A program made the position numbers and the translations under genes. This document shows, piece after piece, positions 34,375-44,870 of a DNA stretch of 64,000 nt. The notes beneath the pieces are model-generated. The model was not told where the DNA came from. It searched no databases and saw only the letters and a list, made by a program, of their open reading frames with translations. The stretch comes from Talaromyces rugulosus. Its lineage: Eukaryota; Ascomycota; Eurotiomycetes; Eurotiales; Trichocomaceae. Position 1 is the stretch's first letter; each line of letters starts with the position of its first letter. The stretch covers positions 2,976,001-3,040,000 of the forward strand of contig NC_049561.1 of the NCBI RefSeq assembly GCF_013368755.1, read 5' to 3'.

Positions 34375-36862
34375 ATGGCTTCCCTAAATCTTTCCACCAA
34401 CGGGCCTTCGATCTCAAAGAGCTATCAATCCATCGTCAACGCCGCCCCCGCAAGTAATGCTGCCGCCGCTTCTCCTTCCTACGGCCAATGGGCGCTGTTT
34501 AATGTGTCTACGCCTCTTGTGAATGCCTTCCAGCCGGATTCGGGGAGTAAGGAGAGTGTTCTCAAGGTCCAGAGCACCGGAGGTGGGTCGTCCATAACCT
34601 CGTTGCATTCGATTGCTAACCCCGACTGTAGAGGGGGAATTGCTCGACCTTTTTGAGGACTTTTCGGAAGGAAAGGTCCAGTTTGCCTTCCTCAGAGTGA
34701 AAGACCCAAACACCAGTCTTCCGAAGAATGTCCTAATCGCCTGGTGCGGAGAGGGAGTGCCTGAAAGGACAAAGGGCTACTTCACGAGTCATCTGGCCGC
34801 AGTATCTCGGTTTTTCCAGGTAGGCCCCAGCCAATCTTACCCCCCTTACTTCGTGTTTACTAAAACTTTGTTTTTCATATGCAGGGTTACCATGTGCAAA
34901 TAACTGCCCGTTCCGACCAAGATCTATCACCAGAACGTATTCTTCAAAAGGTCGCCGACGCTTCGGGCTCCAAGTACTCGTCTGGAACCCCCATTCCCCA
35001 GGCGGCCCCTTCATCCAAACCTCCGGTAGCCACAAAGCCGGTGTTCACCGCTGGTCGATCTACCGGGTTCGTGGCTCCTCCTGGTGGTCGTCGAGTAGCT
35101 GCCTCTGCAAATTCGCAGGTTGACGACGATGGGTGGGGTGCCGATGCGCCGCCAGTCACAAGAACCCAACTGGAAAAGGTTCCTTCGGCATACAAGCCAA
35201 CAAAGGTTGACATGAACCAGCTTACGTCACAAAAGCCAACGCCATCCAGGTTCAATGAAGGTCCGTCCGAGGCTAGGGAGGATGTTGTCAAGGGCGCATA
35301 TCAGCCTATCGGAAAGGTAGACATCTCAGCTATCAGGCGACAGGCTCGTGAATCCGGTCAAAATGTAGATGACCGACCCATCCCTGTTAAAGGAGCCTAT
35401 GAGCCAGTCGGCAAGGTCGACATATCGGCAATTCGAGCCAGAGCTCGGCAACCGGAAGATGCAGCTCCAACTGAGCCTCCTCCAGCTGCTGAACCCCCAA
35501 CCGAAGCCAAGACCCTCTCTGAGCGCTCGGCGGCGTTCCAACCCTCCGAACGCTTGACAAGCCTTCCAAAACCCAAAGTAGCCAATCGATTCGGTACCTC
35601 CTCGAGCTTCACTGGTACAAAGGCACCGCTACCATCTGAATTTGGGCAGAAACCTGCTGCTGCCGCGCCTGTAGTAGGCTTGGCAAGCAAGACTTTTGCT
35701 GATGAAGGGGGGAAAACACCGGCGCAACTATGGGCGGAAAGGAAAGCAAAACAGCAAGGCACCAACGTGGCAGCCACTCCTGCACATGGTGCTCAACCAG
35801 TGACGAAGGATCTATCGGGTGATGGTCAGTGGAAGAGCTCATATGGCGGAAAATCATGGGCCCCAGTGCAAACTACACATACTGGACGATCTGCAAATAG
35901 CAGCACTGCCTTGTCGGCTCATGAAGAAACACAACCAAGAGCTGCTGCCCCATCCGATGTTCCACCACCTTTGGACACCAGTAGCAAACCCAATGTTGGT
36001 CGTGGCATTCCTTTACCTGGATTTCCTACAGAGCCAACCCCCGCAGAAGCCCCTCACGAGGAAGAGGTCAAACAAGAAATACCCCCGCCCCCTCCACAGC
36101 CTCGTTCGCCTACTCCGCCAACACCGGCTGCGGAGGAATCTTCCCCTATCCAGATTGCTATGCCCGTCAGTCGCACTGCTCCAGAGGACTTGGTTCAAGA
36201 TGCTCATGAAGAGATAAGCGCCCCTCCTCAGCCTTTGCCAATTCGCAGTTTAGAGCAGGCTGTCCCAGCTGAAGAGGAGCTTGAAGAGCCGGCTTATGAC
36301 ACCGGCCGTGCCACCGCCGAGGCTTCCACACATGCCACGGCCCCAGCAGAGTCCATTCGAGCCGTGGTTCTGTATGACTACGAAAAGGCCGAGGAGAACG
36401 AAATCGAGCTAAAGGAAGGTGAAGAAGTAACAGACATTGAAATGGTTGATCAGGACTGGTGGTTGGGAGTTAACGTTCACGGGGACCATGGCCTCTTCCC
36501 TAGCAATTATGTGGAAGTTTCCGGACAGGCTTCTGATGTTGCTGAACATGAGGAAACTCCTGTTCACGCACACCCGGAACCCCCCTCGGCCCCAGAGCCT
36601 GAGGCAGAGAGTCACGGTCACACAGCAACAGCCCTTTATGATTATGAAGCTGCCGAAGATAATGAACTTAGCTTCCCCGATGGAGCCAAGATCGTAAATA
36701 TTGTGAGCCCACCTCCTTCTAGTCATTACGTTTCTTTTTTCCTTTTTTTCGAATCATGGTGCTAACTCATAACAGGAATTCCCCGATGATGATTGGTGGT
36801 CTGGCGAGTACAATGGCCATGCTGGTCTTTTCCCTGCCAACTACGTCGAGTTGCATAAATAG
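34375..36862 (+). CDS. ABP1: Actin-binding protein Abp1 (ADF-H and SH3 domains)
   Basis: Actin-patch adaptor that activates Arp2/3 and recruits endocytic partners. Exons 34375-34582, 34632-34819, 34885-36702 and 36776-36862 give 766 residues. N-terminal ADF-H domain (about 1-150: SYGQWALFN .. EGELLDLFEDFSEGKVQFAFLRV .. VLIAWCGEGVPERTKGYF). Next come repeats ending K(G)AYxPxGKVDISAIR: SAYKPTKVDMNQL, GAYQPIGKVDISAIRRQARE and GAYEPVGKVDISAIRARARQ. A long Pro/Glu/Ala-rich disordered part follows, then two SH3 domains (VVLYDYEKAEENEIEL .. LFPSNYVEV and TALYDYEAAEDNELSF .. LFPANYVEL). The last intron splits the second SH3. Yeast Abp1 has one SH3; two is common in filamentous fungi. Confidence 0.95.
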
Positions 36863-37774
36863 TTGCTTCGCCTCTTAGCATTGTCTGTCTTCTTTTGCTG
36901 TCTGAATGTGTTCCTAGATACATGCAGAGGAATGTAAAAACTTATCTGTAAATCCACTTTTTTTGCTGACAATTTTTTGTCGTAATAAAACCCGAATTAT
37001 AAGCCCACAGCTGCTTCTAGATGCAAGAGAAGATACTATTAGACTGATTAATATTAGAATATTGGGGAAGTGTAAATGTGTAGGTAAAGAGCAAACTGCT
37101 TTCTGTAGTATGGTATATAATCACATGACGTCCTCGTTTGGGAGCCGGGATAGCGAGCCATGTCATTGGCCGAAATAGTGAGGCTGACCCCCACTTTCCC
37201 TCGCAGCAACAAAGTGACAACTTCGCGATGAGCTCTGAGGATATCGCGACTTGTTATCTGCTCTTTTCTCTTCTTTCATCGAACTCACGAGTTTATGTCT
37301 TTCGCCACAACAACTCTTGGGGCTGAGCAGTCCAGAGCCTCAGGCTACTTACAACCTGTCCAGGAGCCATTCTCCAGTGTTTGTTTTGCGCATGGAACGC
37401 TGATATCACCGCCCTCGCATCAGTTCTGAACAGCCAGCTCATCGTGACTTGGAACCGATCCATCTGGTCCAAAGGTTTTTTTCCCCATATGCTTATGGCT
37501 CGAAGCATATTTCCTACGTTTCCTTTAAAGGAGTGAGTTGTGTCGAATGTAGGCCCTTTCGGGACTACGATTCTATTGTTTAGTTTCTTTTTTTTCACTT
37601 TGCCCTTTTTTTCCTACAAGAAAAAAAGGTTCTCTACTTTTTCAATATCTTCACGACAAATATACGTCATATGGCTTGGCTGTTTTTGGCACACTAAGCA
37701 GCTCTGCCTGCTCTCAGTCCACCTGCTCTCTGTGCCAACATACGACGGTCTACGCCTTGTTTGTTGTTACCGAA
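36863..37774. other. Intergenic stretch upstream of giant F-box gene
   Basis: ABP1 3' flank, AT-rich, then C/T-rich runs (37565-37640) typical of a leader. Reading frames here are short with no recognisable protein; the frame of the next gene is open from 37676 but its first ATG is at 37775. Confidence 0.5.
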
Positions 37775-40700
37775 ATGATGGAACAATCTACGCGACCTTC
37801 TACTACTATGGACTTGCAATCTCCGGATAACCAATCCAAGGCTAACCCTTCATTTGAGAGCTCTTCCGAGCCTCAGCAAATGGACGTCTCTACCACGGCA
37901 TGGAATCCAGGACGTAAACGAAAACATTCTTCCTTTAATGATGGCTTTCTCGTCGATAGAGTTTTGGCATCACTCAATCCAATAGCCCAAGGAACCTCCA
38001 CTTGTGACAACGACCATGACATTCCTCTTAAGAAGCATAAATTGGAATTTGACCGGATCTCGCTGACCTGGTCCCATCTACCCATGGAAGCGTGGCAATA
38101 TGTATTTTCGTTCCTTGACCCGAAAACCCTTGGTTTGCTCCTGCGCGTCAATAGAGCCTTTAACTCTTATCTCACTTCCAGTGAACACTTTCCACAGGAC
38201 ACTCCAGCTCAGGGTGTTTTGAATCCAATGAATTCGGCATCCATCTGGTCTCACTCCCGGAAACTTTGCTATCCCGGAATGCCACGGCCTTTGATTAATA
38301 GGACCGAATTGGAAATGTGGCATTTAGTGGGAGCAACCAACTGTCAATTTTGCAGAAAGCCCGACTCGTCCCATTCGTCCATGACATCATTTTCTCCGTT
38401 GGAAAAAGATCTAGGCGCTGAAGGAGTTCGTATAATATGGCCCTTTGGTATCAGGACGTGTTCGGAATGCCTTTTTGCGCGGACAAGGAAGGTGTGTCGA
38501 TTCGATAACCCAGGACGTCACAGGAGCTAACGCTTAGTACAAGGAGATGGATGTTTTGCTATCCTCTCTGCCCACCTCTCTCATACCAGGCCTTTGTTTC
38601 GCGCTCGTCACCTCATCCATGCATGTGGTTTCACCTGTGGCTGTTAAATCTAACCAAGTATCCCCGGGACAGTTGTCCAAATACTATTATGACAATGATA
38701 TCCAATATCTCTTGGACGAATTTGAACGAGTCAAAGCTCTAGGATTAGCCGCCTTAGAAGAATGGACGAAAGGTTTAGAAAGTGAGAGAGCAACGAAGAT
38801 GACGGATATTGCGCGATGGGAACAGTGGGAGAAGAGCGGTGGCTTGCAAGATGTCAGGGGAAAGCTTGGTATATCAATCAAACATACTCTGTACGGCTCC
38901 AAACCATCAGACGAAACACCGGCCTTGAAGAACGTGTTCGACAGGAGATCAGCTGGTAAAGAAATACACACGCTGCCTAAGGGCGTGACGCACGGTATGT
39001 GATGTGAATTTTAGATGAGAAAGATATGGCGATATGGGGAATGCATATTTTGATGAAGACTCGCCAGAGCCTAAATCTCATATTTCCCTTGGTTTATAAT
39101 GATCGGAAAGAGCTAATTGGTTGTTTTCCAGGTTTTCGAACTACACCGACCAATTTAGAACCGTCAGGTTGCCCATCGCCAGATCCTACTCAAGTGCAAC
39201 AAGGCCGCGCTGAGAGAAGTTTAAGCGATGTCAACGAAGCAAAAGCCTTGAGAAAATTAGAAATTGAGCGCCGCTGCTTGGAGTTACACCCACCATTGAT
39301 AGCCGCCATTCTAAGCCATATGGATTCCTTCTTAGCGGCGATACAGATACCGAATGTTTTGACCGATAGGGATTGGGATATTTTACTACCGCGACTACTT
39401 TCACAACGTGATGCAGCAGAAAAGAAGGAAGATGTCCGGTTGAAAAAGCTGCAACTACTCGAAGCCAAGTCAGAAGAACGCCGACAACAAGAAGCACAGT
39501 TAAAAGAAGCAAAAGCATCACTAGATCGTCAATGGGAGGACGCACAACGTCCAATTCGCGACCAAATTGCTTTATACGCTGAAGAATTTATCGATGAAAA
39601 CTGGAAGGGTGGAAGCGTACTCACTAAAGATAAATGTGCACAATTTGCTGCTAATGTCTTGACACATGCACGAAGCAGATTTTACGCACATATTCAAGAG
39701 GAAGATGACGTTGCTCGCGCTTCCGGAAATCCTGTGAGGACCGACTCACCAGATCTACCACCGACGCGCAAGTTGATTCTTGAAAACATGAAGTGGGTTT
39801 TCGAGGCCAAAGTCAAACCAATCACAGAGAAATATCAGAAAGAGTTGTTCTTTTGCAATGGTTGCGACAATAATTCGAGAACCTACGGCTTTGAAGGCGT
39901 TATCCAACATTATGCCGCTAAACATACCACAGCTTTGAGCCGGGGAAGTGTGGTTGTCTACTGGCGCGCTGAGTGGCCTGAAAAGCCACCATTTCATCCC
40001 AATCCTAATGCTGCAAAGGCTTTGCTTCATGCCAGCGCTCAGAGCGGGTTTACACAGGCACATTATTATACGGGCCAGCAAACAACACCTACCCTTTACA
40101 TGGCAACCCCAGAACAACGCCATCGCATGATGTCTGAATCACTTCAGTCCCCCCATTCGTTTGGGCATTCACCTTTTGGCGGCACTTACGCCTTTGGGCC
40201 ATACCAACCTCCTTCACCAAGAATGAGTCCCTATTATCCTACACCTCACTCTGGCTATGTCTTTCCAACAACACCGGTGGTCACAACGTCTGCATATGAT
40301 AAACCACCACCTGTTTACAGCCCATCTTCCAATGTACATGCTTCACCGGCAATGTATCCATCACATATTTTACAACCACGACATGCATATCCCTCGCCTG
40401 CGTACGCCCCGTCTTCGCCTTACTCACAGTATGTTTCAAATGACGGAAAGCCTGGTGTTTCCCAACAAGGAGATAGGGCTTTGTATCAAAGCCAATTTAA
40501 CGATATGGCTCGAATCGCTCGAGATGTGTGGAACGCGACTTCTGGAATTAAAGATCTCCCAGCCAGCATTCGCGCCCATGCGTTGATATATCATGTCGTT
40601 TCTACCTGCAAGCGTCAGCTCAATCTGGACGTTTCGATTTTTCTCTTTGCGGAGGGACTGAATCATCATCCTCAGATGAAACCAATGCGCAGTTTGCATT

Positions 40701-42271
40701 CACTTGTCTGCAGACGTTGCACAGACAAGGAGAACGACCATCTCTCAACCCCGCGCTCAAGAAATTCGAGGTCCTATAACCTTCAAACTCTGATTGGTCA
40801 TTTCCACTCAGCGCATATGGAACATGCCGGTTCTGGGTCTGTTACTTTTCAAGGTGAAGAGAGTCACAGTTGGGACTGGAAAACAGACATGATTCTCCTT
40901 CCTGATAGCTCCACCATAGAATCGTCGCTGCGCGCACCTGGGATGGACGAGAACAAACTGCAAATAATCTCACAGGCTTTGCAATCAATCGTTCCAAATA
41001 TGTTCAGGGTTCAATTGCAGACCACCGATCCCATCCAGTCTCCACCCACATCTCATAGGCACGATCCTGGCTTGAGGTCAAATATTCGACCCGAGCGTAT
41101 CGACTGGGAAGAGGACTATTTAGGCCATTCCGGTTCATATACATATTCATCTCAACAACCCATAGATGATAAGTCGGGCCTACGGGAAAGTTCCGATATA
41201 CCTATCCGTAAAAATGACATCGGTGACAGTGGTCAACTCAGATATTTCGTGCCTTCGTCCCGTACAGTCTTTACAAGGGAAAAGCGGCCATCAGATTCTG
41301 TCCCCATGGAAATGGATGAGCGCGAAGTAAGAGAAGCCCCGGGTCTTTACACAATTAGACGGCGTGATGCCAGTCGGCCAGAGTTTCATCCGTCTAGGTT
41401 CTCTGAAAATGCAACGAGGCTGAGAGTATCTGAACTTTCCGAATCCCCCAACCGTCGATACGTCTGGTTATCACCAGACCAGTATGACGCCATGTCAGAC
41501 ACCCGGGTAGAAACACAAATGCCCACTGAGAGCAGTCGCTACCCGCCGGGATATTCTCTTGATGATTCTGTGTTTTTAAAACATGAGGATGCATTCACTT
41601 CTGCGCTAAAAAATCAAAAGCCCATCCCTGATGAGGTTGGTGAGACACGACTGTACCCTGTCAATATGCCACCCGGTCAAGAGAAAAACATGAACGAAGA
41701 TCCAAGAATAAACCCACTGTCTTCTCGCAAACGTTATCATTTACAAACTTCAGACGAACCGGCTCGATACCCGGTTTTGACAACCGATGATATCGCGGAA
41801 CACGACCTATCAGCTTCGCGAGATGATTTTAAACCAAATAGAGTTTGGAAACAGCGAAGGGACCTCGTTTCACTTCGAGAAATCGATGTTCGTCGACAGA
41901 ATCGAGCTCCTGGTTCGCCTGAGATGGGAAACAGTCGGTTCGGCCGGAAATTGTCTGGCCCTGTAGATTCTAGGCGGCCTCACAGCCGATTTGACAGATA
42001 CGAAGCTCAACGACAACAGGAGCCTCTCCGGCCGAGGTCGAGATCTTCTTCTATTAAGGAAGGGCCGCATTCGGATTCGCATTTCTTCCATGAACAGACA
42101 CAACGGGACCAGACTTTAGTTCAACGTTATTATGTTGATCAGCCGCTCCGTTCGTTTACCAGAGCAGACATTGCTCAGGCTTTTACACCCACTGCAAGAC
42201 AGGATGGCCAAGAGTATACGCAAGAGTATGGCGGCACCCAGAGATACTATGATACTACGGCAGAGCAATGA
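37775..42271 (+). CDS. Giant F-box protein with long disordered region
   Basis: Exons 37775-38491, 38538-38994 and 39132-42271 (introns 46 and 137 bp) give 1,437 residues. Tandem ATGs occur at 37775 and 37778. An F-box lies at about residues 95-135 (TWSHLPMEAWQYVFSFLD, then LLLRVNRAFNSYL), followed by a Cys-containing module (NCQFCRKPD .. GIRTCSECLFARTRK). A long charged helix follows (about 580-690: KKEDVRLKKLQLLEAKSEERRQ..), then a fungal module with Cys/His (FFCNGCDNN .. IQHYAAKHT). A later segment, LVCRRCTDKE .. LIGHFHSAHMEH, resembles the same Cys2-His2 layout. The C-terminal 400 residues are disordered, rich in Arg/Ser/Pro. An SCF adaptor role is inferred from the F-box only. Confidence 0.82.
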
Positions 42272-42752
42272 GTATACTCTCAACATTATCTTTGATTTTT
42301 GTCGTCTCCTTGAATGAGAACACTGTACGTAGATATACCAATTAATAACTGTCATCTGTTACATATAAACAATAAAGATAATCCACGGCTATAATAGCAG
42401 ACAAAGTAGGCTGGCGAATGATCAGTTGACACTCTTTAGAGACTTTCTATATAGGTAATGGTTCTGTGGGGAGCTGTTTTGAAATATCCTCAGTTTCAAG
42501 TGCTAGAGTTTCATAATGATAGAAGTTAATATAATCTATAAATCACTTCCTAAAAAAAAGGAATAAAGCACCTACCGATCATACATTACTGGTTACAAAA
42601 ATATCCTTATACTCTAAAATCCATTTCTCTATGCTCTTTAAAATAATATTAGTCCAAATTAGTATAGTATGTACACAGCAATTCTTCCTTACAAACCGTA
42701 GAAAACATGAGACAAGGAAAAAAAGGTATGATATGCAGAATAGTCATGCACA
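42272..42752. other. Convergent 3' intergenic region
   Basis: AT-rich spacer between two convergent genes; contains several AATAAA-like words on both strands. No gene. Confidence 0.55.
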
Positions 42753-44870
42753 TTAAATTGCCCAGCTACCTCTACGTTCACGAACACCCCATGCATTCAG
42801 GCTCTCCCCATTACTAACCATCTCTGGCCGCTGCTTGGCCCATTCGTGGATGTACAGTCGCAGCGCATTCCATCGCATACATTTGTCCAGGATCGTTCTA
42901 TCTTTATCAACCCTTGAACGGTCTGGGACTCCAACATAGCCCTTTGCATCAGTATGGAGATCATCCTTTCTGAGATCATCGATAGAGACACCAGATATTT
43001 TGCTCAATTCGTGGTCGTAATAACGTGCCAGGGATGGATACCCAAGGGATAGGTAATTGTAGACTTGAGAGACAAACCCGTCATGGAACTCGCGTTCTAC
43101 CTCCGTCTCAATCCCGAGCATCTTGTCTACATGACTGAGGTGAGATCCTGGATCCGAAGGCTTTCCAGGGTATTGTGTGTCTGGGTTTGAATGAGCCACC
43201 TGGTTCAAACTAAAATAGGAGTCGCCGTCAATATCCGGTTGCGGAGTGACAATGCCGGTTTTAAAGCGAGAAAGGTCAGGCTCCTCATCGTTCCGGCATA
43301 GTCCACCCCATAGCCCTTTTTCGTTCCTATTTTTTCCGTGAGGATAAGAATTCCAAAGACCGCTTGATTGGCCGCCGTCGCCTGTCTTGCTCGTCTCCTC
43401 GAAACGATGACTGTCTCCTTCATCTTCGTATGTTGTTCCTTGCGGTGAAACACTCATGGGGAAAACAATATCGTGGCCCAACATTGGCGGGCTGGCGGCA
43501 TGTCGCATGTGCTTCAGCCCGTTGTCTTTTTGCCAACCATCGAGGAAAGGCGTGCTCTGCTCAAGCTGCCTAGAAGCGATGGCAGCAGCAGAAAACTTAG
43601 ATTCGTTAACCCCCTTGCCTTGCTGCCCACCATCTTTCAACTCGGCCTCTTCTTTATGTCGACGCATTTCTTCTAGTTCCCAGGTTAAATCGGTGGTGGA
43701 CTCCCGGCGAAAGGCGTGTGGGTAACTCGTAGAATGGCCTCGATTCTCATTATCCGAGTCTTCGTCACCATCGATGGCAAAATGGGACACAGATTGATGA
43801 ACTTGCTCGTTAGGGAATGCAGCCAGAGCTTGGTCTCGAAGCTGTTTCTCGGCACATTGTGCCGCTAACGACAGAAGATAGCTGGAAAAGCGCTCATCAC
43901 AGCTTTCTCGAAATTGGTCATTCATTGTTGAAGATTTCGTGTCTTTCTGGGACAATCCAGATGGGGATGTGGACCGTGAAGGCAAATCAGAGCCATCTGA
44001 GTCCTCGCTACTGTTTGACGGGATATCAGGTAAGTCTGGCACTCTAAAAGAATGGCGTCTACCCTCTTGTCGTTGCAACAAATTCGCATAAGAGAATCTG
44101 GATTCAGTTGGGAATGAACGCGATGCTTCGGAATCGAATGCCGAATGATCCGAGGCAACAGAAATAGAACTCTGAGTAGGTCGCCACGATTGGTAAGGTG
44201 AAACTAAGTCCTTGGTTTCCGCCCTGCGAAAAGAACGCTTTCCAGTTTCGATTAATTGTGGAGGAAACTTCCTGGGGGTTTCTCGCCGGGCAGTATTACC
44301 TGCGGGTTCGCCAGTTGGTCGTCTCCTGCTTCGTTTCATTGACTCCACAGGTTCAGGTTGAAACCTTCTTAAAGGCCGTCGTTTTCTCGTTTTCTCGTTG
44401 GATTCTCGTCCGGGTGAATCCGACTGTTCCCCCTCATTTTGAGTCACAGTTCGTGTTCCATAAGGTGATGATTCACTTGACACGGATGGTGATACTTTTG
44501 TGCTACTTGTAGGTGAGAGGGGATTCTGAGATGAATGTTCCCTCTCTAAGGAATCGTTTATGTTCCTGGCCTCTTTTGGTTTCAGCCGAGAATGTCTTGA
44601 AGATGTTTCCGTGGGCTGTGGCAAAACTCGCCCAGTCCTAAATCTAGGCACAGTTGGCGGCTGCTTAGCTTTGTCAATTCCTTGTCCCGAGATCGCGTTT
44701 CCGCCGCCATTATTTTCGCCTGAGATATGGGTCTCATTCGATCCTTGCGACGAGGCGGATATATCCGAGGTTTGAGAGGTTTGCGGTCGGTTCGTCCTGG
44801 AGGATGTCTCTAATGGCTCCGGTTTGAATCTACGTACATTATCAGGCTTGGTAGACTGTTTTTCTTCCAT
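42753..44870 (-). CDS. Large disordered fungal protein with repeated RRFxPEPxE motif
   Basis: Not recognised. Single exon, 705 residues from the ATG at 44870 (the frame is open 28 codons further up without an ATG). The N-terminal 220 residues contain a short motif repeated at least four times: VRRFKPEPLETSSR (12-25), VLPQPTETSSR (82-92), LRRFQPEPVESMKR (about 163-176) and PRKFPPQLIETGKRSFRR (about 197-214); the consensus is R-x-F-x-P-x-P/L-x-E-[TS]-x-[RK]. A related LSRFKTGIVTPQP lies later. The centre is Ser/Asp/Glu-rich and disordered. The last 110 residues look folded (FVSQVYNYLSLGYPSLARY .. LDKCMRWNALRLYIHEWAKQRP) and are probably the conserved domain. The repeats look like docking motifs for one partner, an inference. 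Confidence 0.75.
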   Translation of the reverse strand: MEEKQSTKPDNVRRFKPEPLETSSRTNRPQTSQTSDISASSQGSNETHISGENNGGGNAISGQGIDKAKQPPTVPRFRTGRVLPQPTETSSRHSRLKPKEARNINDSLEREHSSQNPLSPTSSTKVSPSVSSESSPYGTRTVTQNEGEQSDSPGRESNEKTRKRRPLRRFQPEPVESMKRSRRRPTGEPAGNTARRETPRKFPPQLIETGKRSFRRAETKDLVSPYQSWRPTQSSISVASDHSAFDSEASRSFPTESRFSYANLLQRQEGRRHSFRVPDLPDIPSNSSEDSDGSDLPSRSTSPSGLSQKDTKSSTMNDQFRESCDERFSSYLLSLAAQCAEKQLRDQALAAFPNEQVHQSVSHFAIDGDEDSDNENRGHSTSYPHAFRRESTTDLTWELEEMRRHKEEAELKDGGQQGKGVNESKFSAAAIASRQLEQSTPFLDGWQKDNGLKHMRHAASPPMLGHDIVFPMSVSPQGTTYEDEGDSHRFEETSKTGDGGQSSGLWNSYPHGKNRNEKGLWGGLCRNDEEPDLSRFKTGIVTPQPDIDGDSYFSLNQVAHSNPDTQYPGKPSDPGSHLSHVDKMLGIETEVEREFHDGFVSQVYNYLSLGYPSLARYYDHELSKISGVSIDDLRKDDLHTDAKGYVGVPDRSRVDKDRTILDKCMRWNALRLYIHEWAKQRPEMVSNGESLNAWGVRERRGSWAI

